Part shown: piece by piece, positions 6,475-12,883 of the stretch | Layout of the letters: every line of letters starts with the position of its first letter | How positions within the stretch are numbered: the first letter of the stretch is position 1 | Origin: Geodermatophilaceae bacterium | Lineage (GTDB): Bacteria > Actinomycetota > Actinomycetes > Mycobacteriales > Geodermatophilaceae | DNA: 12,883 nt | Assembly: GCA_013813215.1 (NCBI GenBank) | Contig: JACCSC010000099.1 | Coordinates: forward strand, 1 to 12,883 | Reading direction: 5' to 3' | Program-made: the position numbers and the translations under genes | Notes under the pieces: model-generated | Told to the model about the DNA's origin: nothing | Database searches by the model: none | Seen by the model: the letters and a program-made list of their open reading frames with translations, nothing else

Positions 6475-7305
6475 TCAGCCCCCGGCGAGCAGGATCACGC
6501 CGACGAGCGCGGTGGCCACCCCGGCCACCTGGATGCGGCGCAGCCGTTCCCGCCCGAACCGCCAGGCCAGCAGCACGGTCACCGCAGGGTAGAGCGAGGA
6601 GAGCACGGACACGACACTGAGCAGGCCGGAGGCCGAGGCCAGCACGAACAGTCCGTTGGCCCCGAGGTCACCGAGACCGACGAACGCCAACGCCGGCAGT
6701 TCCCGGACACCCAGCCGACGACCCGGCGTACGCCGCAGCGAGATGATCAGGATCGTGCCCAGCAGGCTCACCGACGACACCCGCATCATGGCCAGCGTGG
6801 GCAGCGTGTCGTCGGTCTGGGCCAGCAACAGCAGGGTCAGCCCGAAACCCAGACCGGCCAACCCGGCGAAGAGCAGCGGGCGCGGCGATGCACCGCCGCT
6901 GAGTTCCGGTCCGCTGGCCAGGACCACCCCGACCACCGCCACCGCGATACCCACGAGCTGGAGCCCACCGGGCCGCTCCCCCGCCAGCAGGCCGGCGACC
7001 ACCGGGACGATCAGGCCGAGCGCGGAGATCGGCGCGACCACCCCCATCGTCCCGGCCGCGAGAGCGGCGTAGAACGCCATCACCGCCAGCCCGCCACAGG
7101 CGCCGGCGAGCAGGCCCCAGCGCACGGCATCGCCGGTGATGGCGGTTCCGGTCGCGAGGGCCGCGGCCCAGACGACGATCAGGGCGATGGCCTGCGAGCC
7201 GGCGGCGATCTGCAGCGCCGCCCGCCGCCGGGACAGCACTCCACCCACGTAGTCGGCGCTGCCCCACATGGCGCTGGAAAGCAACGCCAGCAGTGCCGCC
7301 GTCAT
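6475..7305 (-). CDS. EamA (DMT superfamily) membrane transporter
   Basis: This is a 276-aa very hydrophobic protein with about ten membrane helices arranged as two EamA repeats (about 1-135 and 145-276), the layout of drug/metabolite exporters and permeases. The first helix has the family-typical MWGSADYVGGVL pattern, and the first repeat ends in the usual IAVAVVGVVLASG helix. The substrate is not predictable. The ATG at 7303-7305 has no Shine-Dalgarno sequence; TAACCT lies 7 nt upstream, so a leaderless transcript is likely. It is the first gene of a minus-strand run into hemE (31-nt gap). Whether the product has anything to do with porphyrin or heme traffic is unknown; position alone does not show it. 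Confidence 0.92.
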   Translation of the reverse strand: MTAALLALLSSAMWGSADYVGGVLSRRRAALQIAAGSQAIALIVVWAAALATGTAITGDAVRWGLLAGACGGLAVMAFYAALAAGTMGVVAPISALGLIVPVVAGLLAGERPGGLQLVGIAVAVVGVVLASGPELSGGASPRPLLFAGLAGLGFGLTLLLLAQTDDTLPTLAMMRVSSVSLLGTILIISLRRTPGRRLGVRELPALAFVGLGDLGANGLFVLASASGLLSVVSVLSSLYPAVTVLLAWRFGRERLRRIQVAGVATALVGVILLAGG

Positions 7306-7318
7306 GGTCGTGAGGTTA
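7306..7318 (-). promoter_or_regulatory. Leaderless -10 promoter element of the EamA gene
   Basis: On the minus strand, TAACCT (7318-7313) matches the actinobacterial -10 consensus TANNNT and is followed after 7 nt by the ATG at 7305. This is the spacing at which transcription starts on the start codon. I see no ribosome-binding site and no convincing -35 hexamer. Confidence 0.5.
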
Positions 7319-7360
7319 GGTGCTGCGGCGCGCCGTACCCTCGGCCCGCGGTCCCCGACC

Positions 7361-7375
7361 TACGCTGCCCGGGTG
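7361..7375 (+). promoter_or_regulatory. Leaderless -10 promoter element of the DUF3000 gene
   Basis: TACGCT (7361-7366), a TANNNT match, is followed after 6 nt by the GTG at 7373-7375. There is no Shine-Dalgarno sequence. This supports the GTG as both transcription and translation start. It is divergent from the EamA promoter; the two start codons are only 67 nt apart. No -35 box stands out. Confidence 0.5.
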
Positions 7376-7966
7376 AGCACGAACGGGCAAGCGGCGACGA
7401 GCGCTCCGCACGAGTTCAGCGCGGCGGTGGCCAGCCTGGGCGCCGTACCGGTCCGTCCGGAGGTCCAGCTCGAACCCATCCGCCCCCCGGACCGACTCGC
7501 GCCCTGGTCGTATGCGCTGGGTGCGGAGGTCGTCTGCGGCGGCGAGGAGATCGCCAGCGGCCGGCTCGTCCTGCTGCACGACCCGGCCGGGCACGAGGCG
7601 TGGGACGGGACACTGCGGCTTGTCAGCTACGTCACGGCCGAACTCGACGAGGAGATGGCTGGGGATCCGTTGCTGGCCCGGGTCGGTTGGCTCTGGCTGA
7701 CCGACGCGTTGGAGGCGCACCGGGCGCGGTTCACCGCGGCCGGCGGAACTGTCACGCAGACCGCCTCGACGCGGTTCGGGGACATCGCGGGTCCGGAGAC
7801 GACCATCGACATCGAGCTGCGGGCGTCCTGGACGCCGCTGGACGTGGATCTGGTCCCGCACGTCCAGGCTTGGGTAGACGTCCTGTCCGCTGCGGCGGGC
7901 CTGCCGCCCCCCGGGGTCAGCGCCCTTCCGCCGGCGGGTGCGCCGGCCCGTCCGGTGCTGACCTGA
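7373..7966 (+). CDS. DUF3000 family protein of unknown function
   Basis: This is a 197-aa soluble protein of the actinobacterial DUF3000 family, recognised from the FSAAVASLGAVPVRPEV opening, the central RVGWLWLTDALEAH segment (a Trp-rich helix), and TRFGDIAG followed by IELRASWTP. No catalytic motif, membrane segment or signal peptide is seen and no function is established. I chose the GTG at 7373 because a -10 box lies 6 nt upstream and the codons before it are not family-like; an in-frame ATG exists at 7268 but reads backwards through the EamA start region. It precedes the RNase D gene by 37 nt in the same direction. This neighbourhood recurs in actinobacteria from my general knowledge and hints at an RNA-related or housekeeping role. 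Confidence 0.9.
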   Translation: MSTNGQAATSAPHEFSAAVASLGAVPVRPEVQLEPIRPPDRLAPWSYALGAEVVCGGEEIASGRLVLLHDPAGHEAWDGTLRLVSYVTAELDEEMAGDPLLARVGWLWLTDALEAHRARFTAAGGTVTQTASTRFGDIAGPETTIDIELRASWTPLDVDLVPHVQAWVDVLSAAAGLPPPGVSALPPAGAPARPVLT

Positions 7967-8003
7967 CCCGCCCGGCCCTACCCCTCCACCGCGGAGCGGG
8001 TCG

Positions 8004-9248
8004 GTGACCAGCCTGGAGCCGTCCGCCGCCCCCGAACTCACCCGGCTGCTCGTGCCGGGAGACGGTACGCCGCATCCGATCATCCACCCCGCCGAGCTGG
8101 CGAGGTACGTCGATCGGCTCGCGGCGGGCACCGGCCCAGCCGCGATCGACGCCGAGCGCGCCTCGGGCTACCGGTACTCCCAGCGGGCCTATCTCGTACA
8201 GATCCGCCGGGCCGGAGCGGGAACGGCGCTGATCGACCCGATCGAGCTGCCGGATCTGTCCTCGGTGGGCAAGGCGCTGGACGGGGTCGAGTGGGTGCTG
8301 CACGCGGCCAGTCAGGACCTGGCCTGCCTGGCCGAGGTCGGCCTTCGACCGACCACCCTGTTCGACACCGAGCTCGCGGGGCGGCTAGCCGGCTTCGAAC
8401 GGGTGGGTCTCGGTGCCATCGTGGCGCGGATCCTCGGCCTGGAGCTGGAGAAAGGGCACTCGGCGGCGGACTGGAGTACCCGTCCCCTGCCGGGCGACTG
8501 GCTGACATACGCCGCACTGGACGTCGAGGTCCTCATCGAACTCCGCGACGCCTTGGACGCCGAACTTGTCGCGCAGGGCAAGCGGGAGTGGGCGGCGCAG
8601 GAGTTCGCCGCGGTCCTCGACGCACCGGCCGCGCTGACCCGGATCGACCCGTGGCGTCGGACGTCGGGGATCCACCGCCTGCGGTCACGGCAGCAGCTGG
8701 CCGCGGTCCGTGAGCTGTGGCTGGCGCGAGACCTCATCGCGCAGCGGCGAGATATCGCGCCCGGCCGGATCCTGCCCGACGCCGCCATCGTGGCGGCGGC
8801 CACGATCGACCCGAAGACCACGGCCGAGCTGCTCAAGCTCCGGGTCTTCGGCGGTCGGGCGAACCGCCGCCTCGTCGACACCTGGTTCGCCGCCCTGGAC
8901 CAGGCCCGGTCACTGCCGACGGCCGAGCTGCCTCCGATCAGCCTGCCCACCGACGCACCGCCACCGGCCTCGCGATGGCAGGACCGCGAACCGGCCGCCG
9001 CGGCCCGGCTGGCCGCCGCCCGGGCAGCGCTGGCCCAGCTGTCCGCCGACGTTCGGGTCCCGGTGGAGAACCTGCTGTTGCCCGACCTGGTCCGCCGGCT
9101 GGCCTGGGCACCCCCGGTGCCGCACGACGAGGCGGCGGTCGCGGCGTTCCTGGCCGCCGGCGGCGCTCGGCCGTGGCAGATCGACCTGACCGCCGGCCTG
9201 CTCAGCGCGGCCCTCGACCTCCCGGACCCCCCGGTTACTGGTCAGTAA
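8004..9248 (+). CDS. rnd: RNase D-like 3'-5' exoribonuclease with HRDC domain
   Basis: This is a 414-aa protein with a DEDDy exonuclease domain (about 25-200) followed by an HRDC nucleic-acid-binding domain (about 218-300) and a proline/alanine-rich C-terminal region. The two-metal catalytic residues are all present: D49 and E51 in AIDAERA (Exo I), D105 in ASQDLACL (Exo II), and Y169 and D173 in YAALDVEVL (Exo III). The family trims RNA 3' ends, for example of tRNA precursors. The GTG at 8004-8006 has GGAG 7 nt upstream. It is in a likely unit with DUF3000. Its stop codon TAA (9246-9248) lies inside a palindrome that belongs to the fadA promoter region. The last residues PPVTGQ are therefore encoded by operator DNA. 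Confidence 0.93.
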   Translation: MTSLEPSAAPELTRLLVPGDGTPHPIIHPAELARYVDRLAAGTGPAAIDAERASGYRYSQRAYLVQIRRAGAGTALIDPIELPDLSSVGKALDGVEWVLHAASQDLACLAEVGLRPTTLFDTELAGRLAGFERVGLGAIVARILGLELEKGHSAADWSTRPLPGDWLTYAALDVEVLIELRDALDAELVAQGKREWAAQEFAAVLDAPAALTRIDPWRRTSGIHRLRSRQQLAAVRELWLARDLIAQRRDIAPGRILPDAAIVAAATIDPKTTAELLKLRVFGGRANRRLVDTWFAALDQARSLPTAELPPISLPTDAPPPASRWQDREPAAAARLAAARAALAQLSADVRVPVENLLLPDLVRRLAWAPPVPHDEAAVAAFLAAGGARPWQIDLTAGLLSAALDLPDPPVTGQ

Positions 9249-9266
9249 CTTGACTAAGGTGCTGGT
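9234..9266 (+). promoter_or_regulatory. fadAB promoter with a perfect palindromic operator; leaderless fadA start
   Basis: GTTACTG (9234-9240), GT, CAGTAAC (9243-9249) is a perfect 7-bp-arm palindrome of the TetR-operator kind. Six nt downstream is TAAGGT (9255-9260), a TANNNT -10 box, followed after 6 nt by the GTG start of fadA at 9267. No Shine-Dalgarno sequence is present, so the mRNA is probably leaderless. The palindrome occupies the -35/-10 spacer, where a bound repressor would block polymerase. The regulator is not in the window. Confidence 0.65.
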
Positions 9267-10502
9267 GTGAAAGCCGTCGCCACCGTCGTTCCCCGTCCCA
9301 CCCGCACGCTGCGCGAGGTCGTCTTCGTCGACGGCGTACGCACGCCGTTCGGCAAGGCCGGACCCAAGGGCCTGTACGCCGAGACCCGGGCCGACGACCT
9401 CATCGTCCGCGTCATCCGCGAACTGCTGCGTCGGCACCCGGAACTTCCCCCCGAGCGGATCGACGAGGTGGCCATCGCCGCGACCACCCAGATCGGTGAC
9501 CAGGGCCTGACCATCGGCCGGACCGCCGCCCTGCTGGCCGGTCTGCCCACCTCCGTACCCGGGTTCGCCATCGACCGGATGTGCGCCGGCGCGATGACCG
9601 CGGTGACGACGGTCGGCAGCGGGATCGCGTTCGGGGCGTACGACGTCGCGATCGCCGGGGGCGTCGAACACATGGGTCGCCACCCGATGGGCGAGGGCGT
9701 CGATCCCAACCCGCGCTTCCTGTCCGAAAAGCTCGTCGACACCTCCGCGCTCGTTATGGGACAGACCGCGGAGAACTTGCACGACCGCTTCCCGGAGATC
9801 ACCAAGCAGCGTGCGGACGCCTTCGCCGCGGCGAGCCAGGCGAAGTACGCCGCCGCGCTCGCCGCCGGCCATATCGACGCCGACCTGGTCTCGATGGCCA
9901 CCCGCTCGACCGAACACGGTTACGGCCTGGCCACCGCCGACGAGCCGCCGCGACCGGGCACCACGGTGCAGGACCTGGCCGCCCTCAAGACGCCATTCCG
10001 CCCGCACGGCCGGATCACCGCCGGCAACGCCGCCGGGCTGAACGACGGCGCGACCGGGTGTCTGCTCGCGGCCGAGGAGGTCGCCGAGCAACTCGGCCTG
10101 CCGCGCGCGATGCGGCTGGTCGGCTACGGCTTCGTCGGCGTCGAGCCGGAGGTGATGGGGGTAGGACCCGTCCCGTCGACGGAGAAGGCGCTGCGCACGA
10201 CCGGCCTGTCCATCGAGGACATCGGCCTGTTCGAACTCAACGAGGCCTTCGCCGTCCAGGTGCTCGCCGTTCTCGACCACTTCGGGCTGGCCGACGACGA
10301 CCCGCGGGTCAACCCGTGGGGCGGGGCGATCGCCGTCGGGCATCCGCTGGCCAGCTCCGGCGTACGGCTGATGACGCAGCTGGCCCGGCACTTCGCCGCG
10401 CGTCCGGACGTCCGGTACGGGCTGACCGCCATGTGCATCGGCTTCGGCATGGGCGGCTCGGTGATCTGGGAGAACCCGGCGTACGACGGGAGCATCCGGT
10501 GA
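9267..10502 (+). CDS. fadA: Acetyl-CoA C-acyltransferase (thiolase, FadA type)
   Basis: This enzyme cleaves 3-ketoacyl-CoA with CoA to give acetyl-CoA and a shortened acyl-CoA, the last step of beta-oxidation. The protein is 411 aa, a normal thiolase length. The catalytic set is complete: nucleophile C106 in DRMCAGAM, N325-E326 in ELNEAF, H359 in AVGHPLASSG, and C390 in AMCIGFGMGG, the general acid/base cysteine. The N-terminal FVDGVRTPFGKAGP strand is typical. The GTG at 9267 is chosen because a -10 box lies 6 nt before it. The stop overlaps the fadB start (GTGA at 10499-10502), so the two are one translational unit, like the beta and alpha subunits of a trifunctional complex. A biosynthetic or side-chain-degrading thiolase is less likely given the partner. 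Confidence 0.95.
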   Translation: MKAVATVVPRPTRTLREVVFVDGVRTPFGKAGPKGLYAETRADDLIVRVIRELLRRHPELPPERIDEVAIAATTQIGDQGLTIGRTAALLAGLPTSVPGFAIDRMCAGAMTAVTTVGSGIAFGAYDVAIAGGVEHMGRHPMGEGVDPNPRFLSEKLVDTSALVMGQTAENLHDRFPEITKQRADAFAAASQAKYAAALAAGHIDADLVSMATRSTEHGYGLATADEPPRPGTTVQDLAALKTPFRPHGRITAGNAAGLNDGATGCLLAAEEVAEQLGLPRAMRLVGYGFVGVEPEVMGVGPVPSTEKALRTTGLSIEDIGLFELNEAFAVQVLAVLDHFGLADDDPRVNPWGGAIAVGHPLASSGVRLMTQLARHFAARPDVRYGLTAMCIGFGMGGSVIWENPAYDGSIR

Positions 10503-12598
10503 CCACCGCGCACGAGGAGGTCGTCACCCACGCCCACGTCAGGTACGTCGACGTGCGGGGGCTGGACGGCCCGGTCGCCCTGATCACTCTCGACAACGGG
10601 CTGGACCACACCCGGCCCTCGACCTTCGGCCTGGCCGGCCTCCAGGAGCTGGAAGGGGCGATGGACGAGATCGCGGCCCACGAACCGGCGGTCCGCGCCA
10701 TCGCGGTGACCGGCAAGCCGTTCATCTTCGCCGTTGGCGCCGACCTCTCCGGCGTACCGCTGATCACCGATCGCGAACAGGCTCTGGAGATCGGCCGGCT
10801 CGGCCACCGGGTGTTCCGCCGTTTCATGGACTCACCGGTCCCGACGTTCGCCTTTGTCAACGGCGCGGCGCTCGGCGGTGGACTGGAACTGGCGCTGCAC
10901 TGCCACTTCCGGACCGTGTCCGCCGGGGTGGGAGCGATCGCCCTGCCCGAGTGCTTCCTCGGCCTCGTCCCCGGCTGGGGCGGGACGCAGCTGCTGGCGA
11001 ACCTCGTGGGCGCGGACAAGGCGATCACCGTCGTCCTGGAGAACGCGCTGAACCAGAACCGGATGCTCGAGGCAAAGCAGGCCCTCGACCTGGGCTTGGC
11101 CGACGTGCTGCTGGAGCCGGCCGATTTCCTCGAGGAGTCGCTGCGCTGGCTGGCCGGTGTCGTCGACGGCGCGGTCCTGGTCGAGCGGCCCGCAATCGCC
11201 CGAGGCGAGGCCTGGCAGGCGGCGCTGGCCCGGGGCCGGGCCTTCGTCGACGCCAAGACGAACGGGCACGCACCGGCGCCGTACCGCGCGCTGGACCTGC
11301 TGGCGCAGGCCGAGACCGGATCCGGCGCCGACGCGTTCACCAGCGGTACGACGGCCGAGGACGAGGCTTTGGCCGACCTCCTGATGAGCGACGAACTGCG
11401 CGCCGGGCTGTACGCCTTCGACCTGGTGCAGAAGCGGGCCAAGCGACCGGTGGGGGCGCCCTCGCCGGGTCTCGCGCGGCCCGTCACCTCCGTCGGCGTC
11501 GTCGGCGCGGGCCTGATGGCCAGCCAGCTGGCCCTGCTGTTCGCCCAGCGGCTCGAGGTTCCAGTCGTGCTCACCGATGTGGACCAGGCTCGCGTGGACA
11601 AGGGCGTCGGCTACGTGCACGCCGAGGTGGACAAGCTGCTGCAGCGGCGGCGGGTCTCTCCGGACCGGGCCAACCGGCTGAAGGCACTGGTCACCGGATC
11701 GCTGTCCAAGCAGGCCTTTGCCGGCGCCGACTTCGTGATCGAGGCCGTCTTCGAGGACCTGAGCCTCAAGCAGCAGGTCTTCGCCGAGGTGGAGGCCGTC
11801 ATCTCAGCCGAGTGCCTGCTGGCCACGAACACGTCGTCCCTGTCGGTGACCGAGATGGCTACCGGGTTGGAACACCCCGAGCGCGTCGTCGGGTTCCACT
11901 TCTTCAACCCGGTCGCGGTGTTGCCGCTGCTGGAAGTGGTGCGGGGGGCGGCCACCGACGACGCCACGCTGGCCACCGCGTTCGCCGTCGGGAAGACGCT
12001 GCGCAAGTCCTGCGTGCTGGTCAAGGACGCGCCGGCGTTCGTGTTCAACCGGCTGGTGACCCGCGCCCTCGGTGAGGTGATCGGGGCGATCGACGACGGT
12101 ACGCCGTTCGCGGTCGCCGACCGGGCGGTCGCCGAACTCGGCATGCCGATGTCGCCGCTGCTGCTGCTCCAGCTCGTCGGGCCCGCGGTCGCGCTGCACA
12201 CGGCGCGGTCACTGCACGAGGCCTTCCCCGGCCGCTTCGGGGTGTCGTCCGGCTTCGCCGCCATGGTCGAGGCGGGCAAGGGCGCGGTGATGACCTTCGG
12301 CCCCGACGGCAAGCCGGCGGTCGATCCCGATGTGGCGGCGCTGTGGCCGCAGGGCTCCACGCCGCTGACCGAAGCCGAGGTGCTGGACCGGGCCCGGCGG
12401 GCACTGGCCGAGGAGATCCGGCTGCTGCTCGACGACGGCGTGGTCGCGGCGCCGCAGGACGTCGACCTGTGTCTGATCCTCGGTGGCGGTTGGGCGTTCT
12501 GGAACGGCGGCATCACGCCGTACCTGGACCGCACGGGCGTCTCCGAAGCCGTCACCGGCCGGCGCTTCCTCGATCCCGGCGTGGCCAGTTTGCCCTGA
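10499..12598 (+). CDS. fadB: Multifunctional fatty-acid oxidation enzyme: enoyl-CoA hydratase / 3-hydroxyacyl-CoA dehydrogenase (FadB)
   Basis: This is a 699-aa two-enzyme fusion. The N-terminal crotonase domain (about 14-210) hydrates trans-2-enoyl-CoA. FAVGADL (77-83) forms the oxyanion region, and E130 (GGGLE) and E151 (LPECFLG) match the two catalytic glutamates of E. coli FadB. The C-terminal NAD-dependent 3-hydroxyacyl-CoA dehydrogenase has the Rossmann loop GAGLMA (336-341), N444 in NTSS and catalytic H467 in GFHFFNPV, followed by the KDAPAFVFNRL helix (the family more often has PGF) and the helical C-terminal dimerisation domains. The product 3-ketoacyl-CoA goes to FadA. The GTG at 10499 overlaps the fadA TGA and has GGGAG 6 nt upstream. 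The same frame is open for another 300 codons upstream, but only as an arginine-rich shadow of fadA. Confidence 0.97.
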   Translation: MTTAHEEVVTHAHVRYVDVRGLDGPVALITLDNGLDHTRPSTFGLAGLQELEGAMDEIAAHEPAVRAIAVTGKPFIFAVGADLSGVPLITDREQALEIGRLGHRVFRRFMDSPVPTFAFVNGAALGGGLELALHCHFRTVSAGVGAIALPECFLGLVPGWGGTQLLANLVGADKAITVVLENALNQNRMLEAKQALDLGLADVLLEPADFLEESLRWLAGVVDGAVLVERPAIARGEAWQAALARGRAFVDAKTNGHAPAPYRALDLLAQAETGSGADAFTSGTTAEDEALADLLMSDELRAGLYAFDLVQKRAKRPVGAPSPGLARPVTSVGVVGAGLMASQLALLFAQRLEVPVVLTDVDQARVDKGVGYVHAEVDKLLQRRRVSPDRANRLKALVTGSLSKQAFAGADFVIEAVFEDLSLKQQVFAEVEAVISAECLLATNTSSLSVTEMATGLEHPERVVGFHFFNPVAVLPLLEVVRGAATDDATLATAFAVGKTLRKSCVLVKDAPAFVFNRLVTRALGEVIGAIDDGTPFAVADRAVAELGMPMSPLLLLQLVGPAVALHTARSLHEAFPGRFGVSSGFAAMVEAGKGAVMTFGPDGKPAVDPDVAALWPQGSTPLTEAEVLDRARRALAEEIRLLLDDGVVAAPQDVDLCLILGGGWAFWNGGITPYLDRTGVSEAVTGRRFLDPGVASLP

Positions 12599-12883
12599 GC
12601 CGCCGGCTGCACCGCCGAGGCGTTTCAGCTGAAACTCTCTCGACCTCAGGTCGAGGCTTGTCGGGGCCCGGGGGTCCTCAGCGGCGGGGCTGATCTGTTC
12701 CTTCGCCGCGGCTGAGACATCCGCTCCCGGACGGTGCGCAGGGACGATGAGCACCGGGCTCCTCGACTTCGGCTGAGACCGTTCAGGGCAAACGTCGCAA
12801 CGTAAGGCGTTTCGTCGACCGCTCGGGGGTGGCAGATCGGGCTCCCACAAGGCGATCCCTCAGCGAGAGTCGCGACCCCGGTT
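12599..12883. other. Non-coding tail after fadB
   Basis: No gene is supported in these 285 nt on either strand; open frames here are arginine/proline-rich shadows with no family resemblance. Besides the tandem inverted repeats, there is a direct repeat CGGCTGAGAC at 12709-12718 and 12770-12779. CTCAGC (12677-12682) is complementary to GCTGAG (12711-12716) and occurs again at 12859-12864. Base composition is less extreme near 12780-12812 (AAACGTCGCAACGTAAGG) than elsewhere, as expected of a promoter or leader region. It may hold the upstream region of the next gene. Confidence 0.5.
12622..12655. repeat. Two adjacent perfect inverted repeats after fadB (possible terminator or operator)
   Basis: The first is the 14-bp palindrome GTTTCAGCTGAAAC (12622-12635). 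Three nt later comes CTCGACCT-C-AGGTCGAG (12639-12655), with 8-bp arms around one base. As RNA they would form a 5-bp stem with a 4-nt loop and a 6-bp stem with a 5-nt loop, 24 nt after the fadB stop. No U-tract follows, so a classical intrinsic terminator is not shown, although tandem hairpins without a U-tract are common behind actinobacterial operons. The first could equally be a DNA operator for a gene beyond the window. Confidence 0.45.

Noticed and set aside
5133..6620. 495-codon plus-strand open frame opposite hemE
   Set aside because: It is an antisense shadow of a clear hemE with no recognisable motif.
8910..10391. 493-codon minus-strand open frame opposite the RNase D 3' end and fadA
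   Set aside because: It is an antisense shadow. Both sense genes have intact catalytic residues in their own frames.
11498..11530. Unusual GAGLMA nucleotide-binding loop in FadB suggesting loss of dehydrogenase activity
   Set aside because: As I recall, this loop is the usual form in actinobacterial FadB proteins, and the downstream catalytic N444 and H467 are intact.
12762..12810. CUGAGA-containing segment as a possible TPP riboswitch
   Set aside because: GGCTGAGACC resembles the thiamine-box core, but the required ACCTGAT…GCGTAGGGA second half is absent at 12780-12883 and after the other copy at 12709.

Overview
The window is about 12.9 kb of very GC-rich, densely packed DNA from what looks like an actinobacterium. 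The signs are strong G/C bias at third codon positions, many GTG starts, 4-nt GTGA/ATGA stop-start overlaps, several likely leaderless starts (a TANNNT -10 box 6-7 nt before the start codon), and the gene set itself: actinobacterial-type coproheme decarboxylase, DUF3000 next to an RNase D-HRDC protein, and a fadA-fadB pair. I do not name a genus.

Layout. A 5'-truncated msrB (+) meets, with no gap, a minus-strand run that reads from right to left: protoporphyrinogen/coproporphyrinogen oxidase (HemY/CgoX), coproheme decarboxylase (HemQ/ChdC), a DksA/TraR-type zinc-finger protein and an FKBP-type prolyl isomerase. The first three overlap by 8 and 4 nt. Divergent from hemY is a plus-strand DUF4349 lipoprotein. 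It converges on a second minus-strand run, read from 7305 down to 4155: EamA-family transporter, hemE, a MerR/GyrI-type regulator split by a one-base frameshift, and a small VOC (glyoxalase-fold) protein overlapping it by 4 nt. From 7373 onward everything is on the plus strand: DUF3000 protein, RNase D-HRDC protein, then thiolase (fadA) and multifunctional beta-oxidation enzyme (fadB) overlapping by 4 nt. The last 285 nt hold no supported gene but contain two adjacent perfect inverted repeats.

Function. HemE, HemY/CgoX and HemQ/ChdC are three steps of the coproporphyrin-dependent heme route; the ferrochelatase (CpfC/HemH) that acts between the last two is not in the window. FadA and FadB together would carry out hydration, dehydrogenation and thiolysis of enoyl-CoA. 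MsrB, FKBP and the DksA-like protein are housekeeping or stress-type proteins.

I found no mobile element, CRISPR array, RNA gene or obviously new system. The most interesting signals are regulatory. A 17-bp palindrome lies in a 19-bp -35/-10 spacer, with the -35 box built over the hemE stop codon and a leaderless GTG, in front of the frameshifted merR. A perfect 16-bp palindrome covers the RNase D stop codon just upstream of a leaderless fadA start. A back-to-back pair of leaderless promoters lies between the EamA and DUF3000 genes.
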